Positions 13,105 to 26,225 of a stretch of DNA of 64,000 nucleotides are shown piece after piece. Made by a program: the position numbers and the translations under genes. The stretch's first letter is position 1; every line of letters begins with the position of its first letter. Source of the DNA: Arenicola marina (lineage: Eukaryota; Annelida; Polychaeta; Arenicolidae); assembly GCA_964019135.1 (NCBI GenBank), contig OZ025252.1:11424823-11488822 (forward strand), given 5' to 3'. The notes under the pieces were generated by a model. The model had not been told where the DNA came from. It searched no databases and saw only the letters and a list, made by a program, of their open reading frames with translations.

Positions 13105-13345
13105 GCCGTGAAAGAGAGAGGAGGGGGAGGGGGCGCGAGGGGGAGAGAGGGGGAGAGAGAGGAGGGGAGGGGGCGCGAGGGGGAGAAAGGGGGAGAGAGA
13201 GGAGGGAGGTGGGGCGCGAGGGGGAGAGAGGGGGAGAGAGAGGAGGGAGGTGGGGCGCGAGGGGGAGAGAGGGGGAGAGAGGAGGGGGGTGGGGCGCGAG
13301 GGGGAGAGAGGGGGAGAGGAGGGGGAGGGGGCAAGAGGGGGAGAG
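13105..13345. repeat. Purine (GA)-rich tandem repeat
   Basis: About 240 bases composed almost only of G and A with repeated GAGGGGGAGAGAGGGGGAGA and ggcgcg. Strong strand asymmetry. Confidence 0.85.
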
Positions 13346-13857
13346 AGACAGGAAGAGCAGCCCATCTTGGCAGGAACCCTCACCATTTAGCTTGGAAGTA
13401 GCTTTATTGTTTGTTGACCGTTTTATTCGCAATCGATACTTGGCCTGCAATGCTGCTGTCAGCTAACGTCACTACCGGTAGGAGCGGCCTGCGTGTCGCC
13501 AGCAGTACCCGGATGGTGCTTGGCTTGAGGTCAATACCCATACACATCCAGTCATCCGCCCAGGGCATGGGCTCCCAGTAAACAGTGCCTAACTGTGCCT
13601 AACTGCTCCAACACAAATTAAAATTATAATTATAACATCGTAATAGACAACCGTGACATGACAGCTCATATATACGCTGGTAGGGTAGCAACAGTTTTAA
13701 GGACGATATGAAAAAGACACTTTAAACTTTACTGGGAGACTGTATACCGACCCTTTCAACCTGATTCATTTAATATTTAGAAAGTGCGTTTTCGGTTTCG
13801 CCCTGATGCCGTCCTCACAAAGAGAGGCGGCATGCCTTGATCAGACATGTTGGGCCG
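13346..13857. other. Unique DNA, nothing recognised
   Basis: A mixed-composition island with no splice-bounded open frame that I trust. Confidence 0.45.
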
Positions 13858-14075
13858 CCCCTGCACCACCCAGCACCACCCCAGCACCACCCGTGCACCA
13901 CCCCAGCACCACCCGTGCACCACCCGTGCACCATCCCAGCATCACCCCTGTACCACCCCAGCACCACCCCTGTACCACCCCAGCACCACCTCAGCACCAC
14001 CCGTGCACCACCCCTGTACAACCCCTGCACCACACCCCTGTACCACCCCTGCACCACACCCCTGTACCGCCCGTG
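13858..14075. repeat. 11-bp CACC-rich repeat, about 20 units
   Basis: Alternating ACCACCCCAGC, ACCACCCGTGC and ACCACCCCTGT units. Confidence 0.88.
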
Positions 14076-15284
14076 CAGCCCGAGCACCGCGGCCTGTGTC
14101 GAGCAGTCACGGACTGTCTTGCTGTGGTCCGCAGACCGAGTTGTGATGGCCGACCGACAGGCGGCGTGATTTCCTCAGGGATCCTAATTCCTATTACGCT
14201 GAAGGGCCATCGCGGTAGTACGTATGTTTTCAAATCAAATGACTTTGTCTGGTTTTATATGTTACTTTGTACGTGACTTTGTACGTGACTTTGGACGTTA
14301 CTTTGGACGTTACTTTGCGGTTCCGGCGTTTTCTCTGCCAGTTCTGTCCGACAAGTTATACCACAGACCGGAAGAAAATTGAATAATTTCCAACTTGTCG
14401 TTCGTTCCCGTTTCATCAACAGAAGATAATTGATTGGTTTCTAATTGGGCGCTAATCCCTCTGATCCTCACCAAGTCGTGTGCCGGTAAGCTGTGCGGTG
14501 GCGGCAGGCAGTGAAGTGTTTCGGTGGCGTCCAGGCTGTGTGCTCCGACCGGGCCACAGCGGCAGGCGTGACAGCACACCAGCGCCCCCTGGTGTGTGAA
14601 GTCTGCTTGCTTGGCACTGCCTCGTCACCGACGCACATCGGAGCAGCCAAGCTGCCATAACCCCCAAAAAAACTGGCCGGGGGAAGAGGAAGGCATAAAT
14701 CTTCAAATGCATTGTGGCAAGAACTCTGTTAAGTCTCTCGCTAGCGGAAGTGGCTCGTAACGCGCTGCGGACCCCACTCGACCAGGCGGGGGCGGGGGAG
14801 TGGAGGGGGGAGGGCGGGGACGGAGTCATCACGTGGTCCACGCAGAGGAATCCTCACCGCCTTCCCGACATGCACTGGGCCCTCCTCAGCTGACGCTGCG
14901 TGTCGCGGATGAGTCTTTCCATTGGGGAGCCGGCCCTGGATTAGATAACTACTGGGCATCTGGCCACCAGTTATTACCAGCCAGATAGCGGCGTTGTTTT
15001 CATGCTTCGTTCCCAGGGTGCTTTACGGCCACCACGCGAGAAAAGTACCCCCCCGCGGAACGAGATCTCGTCAGCCGGTCACCTCCACGCTCGTAGTCTC
15101 ACGAGACTTGTCGGCCGTGTCCTCACACGACACCTACGTAAATACATATAATTATGATGAATGCATATTTATTTAAGGACTAATTCTATTTATTTGATTA
15201 AACGGATGGGTTACCCGTGCTGCGCCATCGTCTTGGTGTCGTGCTTCTGTATGCTCATTGGGTTGGTCCTGGCCCCTTACCTCT
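14076..15284. other. Unique island before the 25-bp array
   Basis: Contains a short 11-bp repeat (acgttactttgg type) at 14266-14318. From 15206 a frame starting MGYPCCAIVLV encodes a hydrophobic stretch that runs straight into the 25-bp array. I do not consider it a gene. Confidence 0.45.
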
Positions 15285-18200
15285 CCTGTCCGCCGTGGTC
15301 CTCCCCTGGCCTGTCCGCTGTGGTCCTCCCTTGGCCTGTCCGCTGTGGTCCTCCCTTGGCCTGTCCGCTGTGGTCCTCCCCTGGCCTGTCCGCTGTGGTC
15401 CTCCCTTGGCCTGTCCGCTGTGGTCCTCCCTTGGCCTGTCCGGTGTGGTCCTCCCCTGGCCTGTCCGCTGTGGTCCTCCCTTGGCCTGTCCGCTGTGGTC
15501 CTCCCTTGGCCTGTCCGCTGTGGTCCTCCCCTGGCCTGTCCGCTGTGGTCCTCCCTTGGCCTGTCCGCTGTGGTCCTCCACTGGCCTGTCCGCTGTGGTC
15601 CTCCCTTGGCCTGTCCGCTGTGGTCCTCCCTTGGCCTGTCCGCTGTGGTCCTCCCTTGGCCTGTCCGCTGTGGTCCTCCCCTGGCCTGTCCGCTGTGGTC
15701 CTCCCTTGGCCTTTCCGCTGTTGTCCTCCCTTGGCCTGTCCGCTGTGGTCCTCCCCTGGCCTGTCCGCTGTGGTCCTCCCTTGGCCTGTCCGGTGTGGTC
15801 CTCCCCTGGCCTGTCCGCTGTGGTCCTCCCTTGGCCTGTCCGCTGTGGTCCTCCCTTGGCCTGTCCGCTGTGGTCCTCCCCTGGCCTGTCCGCTGTGGTC
15901 CTCCCTTGGCCTGTCCGCTGTGGTCCTCCACTGGCCTGTCCGCTGTGGTCCTCCCTTGGCCTGTCCGCTGTGGTCCTCCCTTGGCCTGTCCGCTGTGGTC
16001 CTCCCTTGGCCTGTCCGCTGTGGTCCTCCCCTGGCCTGTCCGCTGTGGTCCTCCCTTGGCCTTTCCGCTGTTGTCCTCCCTTGGCCTGTCCGCTGTGGTC
16101 CTCCCCTGGACTGTCCACTGTGGTCCTCCCTTGGCCTGTCCGCTGTGGTCCTCCCCTGGCCTGTCCGCTGTGGTCCTCCCTTGGCCTGTCCGCTGTGGTC
16201 CTCCCTTGGCCTGTCCGCTGTGGTCCTCCCCTGGCCTGTCCGCTGTGGTCCTCCCTTGGCCTGTCCGCTGTGGTCCTCCCTTGGCCTGTCCGCTGTGGTC
16301 CTCCCCTGGCCTGTCCGCTGTGGTCCTCCCTTGGCCTGTCCGCTGTGGTCCTCCCTTGGCCTGTCCGCTGTGGTCCTCCCTTGGCCTGTCCGCTGTGGTC
16401 CTCCCCTGGCCTGTCCGCTGTGGTCCTCCCTTGGCCTGTCCGCTGTGGTCCTCCCCTGGCCTGTCCGCTGTGGTCCTCCCCTGGCCTGTCCGCTGTGGTC
16501 CTCCCTTGGCCTGTCCGCTGTGGTCCTCCCTTGGCCTGTCCGCTGTGGTCCTCCCTTGGCCTGTCCGCTGTGGTCCTCCCCTGGCCTGTCCGCTGTGGTC
16601 CTCCCCTGGCCTGTCCGCTGTGGTCCTCCCTTGGCCTTTCCGCTGTTGTCCTCCCTTGGCCTGTCCGCTGTGGTCCTCCCCTGGACTGTCCGCTGTGGTC
16701 CTCCCTTGGCCTGTCCGCTGTGGTCCTCCCCTGGCCTGTCCGCTGTGGTCCTCCCTTGGCCTGTCCGCTGTGGTCCTCCCTTGGCCTGTCCGCTGTGGTC
16801 CTCCCCTGGCCTGTCCGCTGTGGTCCTCCCTTGGCCTGTCCGCTGTGGTCCTCCCTTGGCCTGTCCGCTGTGGTCCTCCCTTGGCCTGTCCGCTGTGGTC
16901 CTCCCTTGGCCTGTCCGCTGTGGTCCTCCCCTGGCCTGTCCGCTGTGGTCCTCCCTTGGCCTGTCCGCTGTGGTCCTCCCCTGGCCTGTCCGCTGTGGTC
17001 CTCCCCTGGCCTGTCCGCTGTGGTCCTCCCTTGGCCTGTCCGCTGTGGTCCTCCCTTGGCCTGTCCGCTGTGGTTCTCCCTTGGCCTGTCCGCTGTGGTC
17101 CTCCCTTGGCCTGTCCGCTGTGGTCCTCCCCTGGCCTGTCCGCTGTGGTCCTCCCCTGGCCTGTCCGCTGTGGTCCTCCCCTGGCCTGTCCGCTGTGGTC
17201 CTTCCTTGGCCTGTCCGCTGTGGTCCTCCCTTGGCCTGTCCGCTGTGGTCCTCCCTTGGCCTGTCCGCTGTGGTCCTCCCCTGGCCTGTCCGGTGTGGTC
17301 CTCCCTTGGCCTGTCCGCTGTGGTCCTCCCTTGGCCTGTCCGCTGTGGTCCTCCCCTGGCCTGTCCGCTGTGGTCCTCCCTTGGCCTGTCCGCTGTGGTC
17401 CTCCCTTGGCCTGTCCGCTGTGGTCCTCCCCTGGCCTGTCCGCTGTGGTCCTCCCTTGGCCTGTCCGCTGTGGTCCTCCCTTGGCCTGTCCGGTGTGGTC
17501 CTCCCCTGGCCTGTCCGCTGTGGTCCTCCCTTGGCCTGTCCGCTGTGGTCCTCCCTTGGCCTGTCCGCTGTGGTCCTCCCCTGGCCTGTCCGCTGTGGTC
17601 CTCCCTTGGCCTGTCCGCTGTGGTCCTCCACTGGCCTGTCCGCTGTGGTCCTCCCTTGGCCTGTCCGCTGTGGTCCTCCCTTGGCCTGTCCGCTGTGGTC
17701 CTCCCTTGGCCTGTCCGCTGTGGTCCTCCCCTGGCCTGTCCGCTGTGGTCCTCCCTTGGCCTTTCCGCTGTTGTCCTCCCTTGGCCTGTCCGCTGTGGTC
17801 CTCCCCTGGACTGTCCACTGTGGTCCTCCCTTGGCCTGTCCGCTGTGGTCCTCCCCTGGCCTGTCCGCTGTGGTCCTCCCTTGGCCTGTCCGCTGTGGTC
17901 CTCCCTTGGCCTGTCCGCTGTGGTCCTCCCCTGGCCTGTCCGCTGTGGTCCTCCCTTGGCCTGTCCGCTGTGGTCCTCCCTTGGCCTGTCCGCTGTGGTC
18001 CTCCCCTGGCCTGTCCGCTGTGGTCCTCCCTTGGCCTGTCCGCTGTGGTCCTCCCTTGGCCTGTCCGCTGTGGTCCTCCCTTGGCCTGTCCGCTGTGGTC
18101 CTCCCCTGGCCTGTCCGCTGTGGTCCTCCCTTGGCCTGTCCGCTGTGGTCCTCCCCTGGCCTGTCCGCTGTGGTCCTCCCCTGGCCTGTCCGCTGTGGTC

Positions 18201-20735
18201 CTCCCTTGGCCTTTCCGCTGTTGTCCTCCCTTGGCCTGTCCGCTGTGGTCCTCCCCTGGACTGTCCGCTGTGGTCCTCCCTTGGCCTGTCCGCTGTGGTC
18301 CTCCCCTGGCCTGTCCGCTGTGGTCCTCCCTTGGCCTGTCCGCTGTGGTCCTCCCTTGGCCTGTCCGCTGTGGTCCTCCCCTGGCCTGTCCGCTGTGGTC
18401 CTCCCTTGGCCTGTCCGCTGTGGTCCTCCCTTGGCCTGTCCGCTGTGGTCCTCCCTTGGCCTGTCCGCTGTGGTCCTCCCTTGGCCTGTCCGCTGTGGTC
18501 CTCCCTTGGCCTGTCCGCTGTGGTCCTCCCCTGGCCTGTCCGCTGTGGTCCTCCCTTGGCCTGTCCGCTGTGGTCCTCCCCTGGCCTGTCCGCTGTGGTC
18601 CTCCCCTGGCCTGTCCGCTGTGGTCCTCCCTTGGCCTGTCCGCTGTGGTCCTCCCTTGGCCTGTCCGCTGTGGTTCTCCCTTGGCCTGTCCGCTGTGGTC
18701 CTCCCTTGGCCTGTCCGCTGTGGTCCTCCCCTGGCCTGTCCGCTGTGGTCCTCCCCTGGCCTGTCCGCTGTGGTCCTCCCCTGGCCTGTCCGCTGTGGTC
18801 CTTCCTTGGCCTGTCCGCTGTGGTCCTCCCTTGGCCTGTCCGCTGTGGTCCTCCCTTGGCCTGTCCGCTGTGGTCCTCCCCTGGCCTGTCCGGTGTGGTC
18901 CTCCCTTGGCCTGTCCGCTGTGGTCCTCCCTTGGCCTGTCCGCTGTGGTCCTCCCCTGGCCTGTCCGCTGTGGTCCTCCCTTGGCCTGTCCGCTGTGGTC
19001 CTCCCTTGGCCTGTCCGCTGTGGTCCTCCCCTGGCCTGTCCGCTGTGGTCCTCCCTTGGCCTGTCCGCTGTGGTCCTCCCTTGGCCTGTCCGGTGTGGTC
19101 CTCCCCTGGCCTGTCCGCTGTGGTCCTCCCTTGGCCTGTCCGCTGTGGTCCTCCCTTGGCCTGTCCGCTGTGGTCCTCCCCTGGCCTGTCCGCTGTGGTC
19201 CTCCCTTGGCCTGTCCGCTGTGGTCCTCCACTGGCCTGTCCGCTGTGGTCCTCCCTTGGCCTGTCCGCTGTGGTCCTCCCTTGGCCTGTCCGCTGTGGTC
19301 CTCCCTTGGCCTGTCCGCTGTGGTCCTCCCCTGGCCTGTCCGCTGTGGTCCTCCCTTGGCCTTTCCGCTGTTGTCCTCCCTTGGCCTGTCCGCTGTGGTC
19401 CTCCCCTGGACTGTCCACTGTGGTCCTCCCTTGGCCTGTCCGCTGTGGTCCTCCCCTGGCCTGTCCGCTGTGGTCCTCCCTTGGCCTGTCCGCTGTGGTC
19501 CTCCCTTGGCCTGTCCGCTGTGGTCCTCCCCTGGCCTGTCCGCTGTGGTCCTCCCTTGGCCTGTCCGCTGTGGTCCTCCCTTGGCCTGTCCGCTGTGGTC
19601 CTCCCCTGGCCTGTCCGCTGTGGTCCTCCCTTGGCCTGTCCGCTGTGGTCCTCCCTTGGCCTGTCCGCTGTGGTCCTCCCTTGGCCTGTCCGCTGTGGTC
19701 CTCCCCTGGCCTGTCCGCTGTGGTCCTCCCTTGGCCTGTCCGCTGTGGTCCTCCCCTGGCCTGTCCGCTGTGGTCCTCCCCTGGCCTGTCCGCTGTGGTC
19801 CTCCCTTGGCCTGTCCGCTGTGGTCCTCCCTTGGCCTGTCCGCTGTGGTCCTCCCTTGGCCTGTCCGCTGTGGTCCTCCCCTGGCCTGTCCGCTGTGGTC
19901 CTCCCCTGGCCTGTCCGCTGTGGTCCTCCCTTGGCCTTTCCGCTGTTGTCCTCCCTTGGCCTGTCCGCTGTGGTCCTCCCCTGGACTGTCCGCTGTGGTC
20001 CTCCCTTGGCCTGTCCGCTGTGGTCCTCCCCTGGCCTGTCCGCTGTGGTCCTCCCTTGGCCTGTCCGCTGTGGTCCTCCCTTGGCCTGTCCGCTGTGGTC
20101 CTCCCCTGGCCTGTCCGCTGTGGTCCTCCCTTGGCCTGTCCGCTGTGGTCCTCCCTTGGCCTGTCCGCTGTGGTCCTCCCTTGGCCTGTCCGCTGTGGTC
20201 CTCCCTTGGCCTGTCCGCTGTGGTCCTCCCTTGGCCTGTCCGCTGTGGTCCTCCCCTGGCCTGTCCGCTGTGGTCCTCCCTTGGCCTGTCCGCTGTGGTC
20301 CTCCCCTGGCCTGTCCGCTGTGGTCCTCCCCTGGCCTGTCCGCTGTGGTCCTCCCTTGGCCTGTCCGCTGTGGTCCTCCCTTGGCCTGTCCGCTGTGGTC
20401 CTCCCTTGGCCTGTCCGCTGTGGTCCTCCCTTGGCCTGTCCGCTGTGGTCCTCCCCTGGCCTGTCCGCTGTGGTCCTCCCCTGGCCTGTCCGCTGTGGTC
20501 CTCCCCTGGCCTGTCCGCTGTGGTCCTTCCTTGGCCTGTCCGCTGTGGTCCTCCCTTGGCCTGTCCGCTGTGGTCCTCCCTTGGCCTGTCCGCTGTGGTC
20601 CTCCCCTGGCCTGTCCGCTGTGGTCCTCCACTGGCCTGTCCACTGTGGTCCTCCTCTGGCCTGTCCGCTGTGGTCCTCTCCTGGCCTGTCCGCTGTGGTC
20701 CTCCCCTGGCCTGTCCGCTGTAGTCCTCCCCTGCC
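15285..20735. repeat. 25-bp minisatellite, about 218 units, with 1.6-1.7-kb higher-order repeats
   Basis: The unit contains TGGTCCTCCCTTGGCCTGTC plus cgctg. The main polymorphism is ccctggcc/cccttggcc. No stop occurs in any of the frames, so five open frames of more than 1300 codons appear on both strands. They are artefacts of a stop-free 25-bp unit cycling through three frames. Rare variants recur at fixed large offsets. Confidence 0.96.
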
Positions 20736-21704
20736 CCCCACCCCTGTCTGGGAGGCGCACCCGGGAGCGTGTCAACGACTCAATATTGCCCAACACTTCC
20801 CCCAGTGGCATTCCATAGCTATAAATAAGCGGCTTTCGACGAGAGGCGGGCGCGCTTGCTCACTGGTTTCCCCGCTTTGCCGGAATCTGCTGCAGTGAAT
20901 CCTGTCCAACCTTGCCTTACAGTGTGTAACCTTACAGTGTGTGCGGGGCGGGAAGGCTTTTGCTATTGTTTGTCTCAGCGTGTGTTGCCCGTAATCGACT
21001 GTAGGGGTCGCTTGAGTGCTTACATTGTTTTGTCTCCCCCTTAGTTTTCTTCCTTCCCAGTCTGACCCAATGCCATGCAGAGTCGTTCAGGTTGCCTGAA
21101 GGTGTAAATATCGACTCTCGGCGTGTCGGATGGGAATTTTTATTCGGTTGATTGGAGATAACGAAGAGGATTTGGGAGATGTGCCGGTGTCGAGGGGCTC
21201 GCCAAGTAGATCCAAGCCTACCGATTGAATGAGAGCAGCACGGCCATACACACTGGCACGCGGACACACAGGGGGACGAGGATGAAAGGGAAGGAGAAAC
21301 AGCACCCAGACGATATAATTGGAGCAGGCAGTTATTTTGTACTCGAGTTATCTATTGTGGCGCTGGAGAATGTATTGATTCCGTGAGTGGCAGGGCAGGA
21401 CTCTCCAGCCCTCAATGACATCGAGTGTTGTTCGTCCGTATAGCGGTGGCGGGTAGAGAGGCGGGGTGGGGCGGGTGGGATGGGTGGCAGGCTGGGGTAG
21501 ACGTGCGGCGGGGGGGGGGGGCTGGACTGGCAGGCGGGTGTGGAGGAGGAGTTGGCGGGACTGGGCGTGAGGGGAGCGGGGGCCATACATTGACGAAGAC
21601 TGGGCGCGAGGTGCGTAAGTATCCCTGGAGACAGCGAACCCAACCCATCGGCATGCTAATCCATACCTACCATTCATCTGGCCGGGCGGCCAACAACGAC
21701 AAGT
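20736..21704. other. Unique island, no recognised gene
   Basis: Contains TATAAATAAG at 20820-20829 and a very strong acceptor-like tract ending at 21060 (ttttcttccttcccag), but no supported exon. G-rich at 21440-21590. Confidence 0.45.
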
Positions 21705-22440
21705 CAATGGGCACATCACCCAGGGCCCTGTATCAGACAGGGGGACGGGGGCACATCACCCAGGGCCCTGTATCAGACGGGGGACGGGGGCACATCACCC
21801 AGGGCCCTGTATCAGACAGGGGGACGGGGGCACATCACCCAGGGCCCTGTATCAGACGGGGGACGGGGGCACATCACCCAGGGCCCTGTATCAGACGGGG
21901 GAGGGGAGCACATCACCCAGGGCCCTGTATCAGACAGGGGGACGGGGGCACATCACCCAGGGCCCTGTATCAGACAGGGGGACGGGGGCACATCACCCAG
22001 GGCCCTGTATCAGACAGGGGGACGGGGGCACATCACCCAGGGCCCTGTATCAGACGGGGGAGGGGGGCACATCACCCAGGGCCCTGTATCAGACAGGGGG
22101 AGGGGGGCACATCACCCACATCACCCAGGGCCCTGTATCAGACAGGGGGACGGGGGCACATCACCCAGGGCCCTGTATCAGACAGGGGGACGGGGGCACA
22201 TCACCCAGGGCCCTGTATCAGACGGGGGAGGGGGGCACATCACCCAGGGCCCTGTATCAGACAGGGGAAGGGGGCACATCACCCAGGGCCCTGTATCAGA
22301 CACGGGGAGGGGGGCACATCACCCACATCACCCAGGGCCCTGTATCAGACACGGGGAGGGGGGCACATTACCCAGGGCCCTGTATCAGACAGGGGAAGGG
22401 GGCACATCACTCAGGGCCCTGTAACAAACAGGGGGAGGGA
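21705..22440. repeat. 39/40-bp minisatellite, about 18 units
   Basis: Units contain GCACATCACCCAGGGCCCTG and TATCAGACAGGGGGACGGG. Two units carry an extra cacatcacc. Confidence 0.93.
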
Positions 22441-23045
22441 CCCGCCATTCCCCGCTACCTCCTGCCCGCCATTCCCCGCTACTCCCTGCCCGCCATTCCC
22501 CGCTACCCCTTGCCCGCCATTCCCCGCTACCCCCTGCCCGCCATTCCCCGCTACCCCCTGCCCGCCATTCCCCGCTACCCCCTGCTCGCCATTCCCCGCT
22601 ACCCCCTGCCCGCCATTCCCCGCTACCCCCTGCCCGCCTTCCCCGCTACCCCCTGCCCGCCATTCCCCGCTACCCCCTGCCCGCCATTCCCCGCTACCCC
22701 CTGCCCGCCATTCCCCGCTACCCCCTGCCCGCCATTCCCCGCTACCCCCTGCCCGCCATTCCCCGCTACCCCCTGCCCGCCATTCCCCGCTACCCCATGC
22801 CCGCCATTCCTCGCTATCCCCTGCCCGCCATTCCCTGCTACCCCCCCACCCCCACGCCATTCCCCGCTACCCCCTCCCGGCTACCCCCTGCCCGCCATTC
22901 CCCGCTACCCCCTGCCCGCCGTACCCTGCTCCCCCCTCCCCACTGTTCCCTGCTACCCCCTCCCCGCTACCCCCTGTCCGCCATTCCGCGCTACCCCCTC
23001 CCCGCTACCCTCTGCCCTCCATTCCCCGCTACCCCTCCCCGCCAT
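22441..23045. repeat. 24-bp minisatellite, about 25 units
   Basis: Units of CCATTCCCCGCTACCCCCTG plus cccg, decaying towards 23045. It abuts the previous array without spacer. Confidence 0.93.
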
Positions 23046-23227
23046 CCTCAGCCACCCACCTCGGATACATTACCTTGTTGGTTATGGCGTTGCCGAGACC
23101 TACAGCGAGACATTCCAGAGTTTGCCGGGATGAAGGTGGCGCCACGTGGCGGAAGGGTGGCCAGGTAAACAGAGGGTCTGGGGGCTGCGGCTCGCGGACA
23201 CCTGTTGTTGTACAAACCGAGCTCCCG

Positions 23228-25335
23228 AGTCCAGGTACAACTCTCTCTGGATCAGGGACTGACTCAATGTATCACTCTCTCTGGATCAGGGACCGTATCG
23301 ATATATCACTCTCTGTATCAGGGACTGTCTCAATGTTTTACTCTCTGGATCAGGGACTGTCTCAATGTTTTACTCTCTGGATCAGGGACTAACTCAATGT
23401 ATCACTCTCTGGATCAGGGACTAACTCAATGGATCACTGGATCAGGGACTAACTCAATGTATCACGCTCTGGATCAGGGACTGACTGAACGTATATCTCT
23501 CTGGATCAGGGACTTACTCAATGTATCACTCTCTGGATCAGGGACTGACTCAATGGATCTCTCTCTGGATCAGGGACTAACTCAATGGATCACTCTCTGG
23601 ATCAGGGACTTACTCAATGTATCACTCTCTGGATCAGGGACTGACTCAATGGATCTCTCTCTGGATCAGGGACTAACTCAATGGATCACTCTCTGGATCA
23701 GGGACTGACTCAATGTATCACTCTCTGGATCAGGGACTGACTCAATGTATCTCTCTCTGGATCAGGGACTGACTCAATGTATCACTCTCTGGATCAGGGA
23801 CTGTCTCAATGTATCACTCTCTGGATCAGGGACTGACTCAATGTATCACTCTCTTGATCAGGGACTGACTCAATGTATCACTCTCTGGATCAGGGACTGA
23901 CTCAATGTATCACTCTCTGGATCAGGGACTGACTCAATGTATCTCTCTCTGGATCAGGGACTGACTCAATGTATCTCTCTCTGGATCAGGGACTGACTCA
24001 ATGTAGCACTCTCTGCACCAGGGACTGACTGAACGTATATCTCTCTGGATCAGGGACTGACTCAATGTATCACTCTCTGGATCAGGGACTGTCTCAATGT
24101 ATCTCTCTCTGGATCAGGGACTGACTCAATGTATCACCCTCTGGATCAGGGACTGTCTCAATGTATCACTCTCTGGATCAGGGACTGACTCAATGTATCA
24201 CTCTCTAGATCAGGGACTGACTCAATGTATCTCTCTCTGGATCAGGGACTGACTCAATGTATCTCTCTCTGGATCAGGGACTGACTCAATGTATCTCTCT
24301 CTGGATCAGGGACTGACTCAATGTAGCACTCTCTGCACCAGGGACTGACTGAACGTATATCTCTCTGGATCAGGGACTGACTCAATGTATCACTCTCTGG
24401 ATCAGGGACTGTCTCAATGTATCTCTCTCTGGATCAGGGACTGACTCAATGTATCACTCTCTGGATCAGGGACTGTCTCAATGTATCACTCTCTGGATCA
24501 GGGACTGACTCAATGTATCACTCTCTGGATCAGGGACTGACTCAATGTATCTCTCTCTGGATCAGGGACTGACTCAATGTATCTCTCTCTGGATCAGGGA
24601 CTGACTCAATGTATCTCTCTCTGGATCAGGGACTGACTCAATGTATCACTCTCTGGATCAGGGACTGACTCAATGTATCACTCTCTGGATCAGGGACTGA
24701 CTCAATGTATCACTCTCTGGATCAGGGACTGACTCAATGTATCTCTCTGGATCAGGGACTGACTCAATGTATCTCTCTCTGGATCAGGGACTGACTCAAT
24801 GTAGCACTCTCTGCACCAGGGACTGACTGAACGTATATCTCTCTGGATCAGGGACTGACTCAATGTATCACTCTCTGGATCAGGGACTGTCTCAATGTAT
24901 CTCTCTCTGGATCAGGGACTGACTCAATGTATCACTCTCTTGATCAGGGACTGTCTCAATGTATCACCCTCTGGATCAGGGACTGACTCAATGTATCACT
25001 CTCTGGATCAGGGACTGACTCAATGTATCACTCTCTGGATCAGGGACTGACTCAATGTATCACTCTCTGGATCAGGGACTGACTCAATGTATCACTCTCT
25101 GGATCAGGGACTGTCTCAATGTATCACTCTCTGGATCAGGGACTGACTCAATGTATCACTCTCTGGATCAGGGACTGACTCAATGTATCACTCTCTGGAT
25201 CAGGGACTGACTCAATGTATCACTCTCTGGATCAGGGACTGACTCAATGTATCTCTCTCTGGATCAGGGACTGACTCAATGTATCTCTCTCTGGATCAGG
25301 GACTGACTCAATGTAGCACTCTCTGCACCAGGGAC
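23228..25335. repeat. 32-bp minisatellite, about 66 units
   Basis: Units contain CTCTGGATCAGGGACTGACT and caatgtatcact. A diagnostic variant (gtagcactctctgcacc) recurs at about 24004, 24324, 24802 and 25312, again showing block duplication. Confidence 0.94.
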
Positions 25336-26225
25336 TTTATCATTCTCTCAATCAGCCACCAATGTTTTGCCCTTTCTGATGGTGTATCTCTGTCCAGCCA
25401 GCCCATAAACCGCATGAAACCTTTGTTATGACCTAAAAACAGTATCGGAGAGGAATAAGACCCAAATATAGATAGTGACTGCGTGTGGTCACGCCATCAA
25501 CCAATTACCTGGTACCCCAATAAACTGCAGGCTGTGCGAGGGATAGGGGTCTGGCCGTTTAGTCTCGGTACGGCCTTCCCAGGGGGACTGGGATGGTGGG
25601 GGGGTGAGGTTGCACACTGAGCCGCACTGAGAAATAAGGGATTTGCAAACTGTCACGGGCTGCAGCAAATGGCCTTCAGTATGTGATTTATTATTGAAGA
25701 CAGTGGAATGTCCAGGGGTGTGTGGCTGGCCTATGCTTTGGCGTCTTGCTGAGTTAACGAGACGTTGTCATGGTCCAGCCGGGACCGTGTACAGATTGGC
25801 GTGCGACGGACGGAGCTTTCGGGGCTACAGGACGCCGCCTGGTGAGAGTGGGGAGGGGGGCTGCCTGGACCGGGGGTGGGAGGGGGAGGGGGGGGGGGGT
25901 CGGCTGTCCGCACGCCGGCCGGGCCTGGTGTCGTGGCTCTATCCTGGTCGCTCGTCATGACCGTAGTCTTGTTCCGGAAGGGATCCTTGAATAGGTCGGG
26001 GGTGGTGGAGAGCCCTCTCCCTCTCTCGCTCTCTCCATCTCCCCCCTCCCCGCCACGGACCGCGGCCCCTATTGATCGCTCCCTCCCTCCCCCTCCCCGC
26101 CACTGACGGGGTGTTGGCCAGGCAGGCGGGGGAGGATACCCTAGGGGGAGGGCGGGAGAGAGGGGGGCACACTCCTACTCGACCCCATCCCCTCCAAGGC
26201 GGTCCTTATTGCCGCCAGCAACGGG
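25336..26225. other. Unique DNA, no recognised gene
   Basis: A mixed island with G-rich (25850-25900) and C-rich (26015-26100) patches. No supported feature. Confidence 0.45.

Noticed and set aside
20820..20829. TATA-box promoter (TATAAATAAG), also TATATAAG at 10647
   Set aside because: No recognisable initiator at the right spacing and no gene follows; such motifs are frequent by chance.
15161..20898. Several overlapping open frames of 1352-1893 codons on both strands, one preceded by a hydrophobic stretch (MGYPCCAIVLVSCFCMLIG)
   Set aside because: A stop-free 25-bp unit cycles through all frames, so five or more frames are open at once. The hydrophobic leader is short, unrecognised and has no other support.
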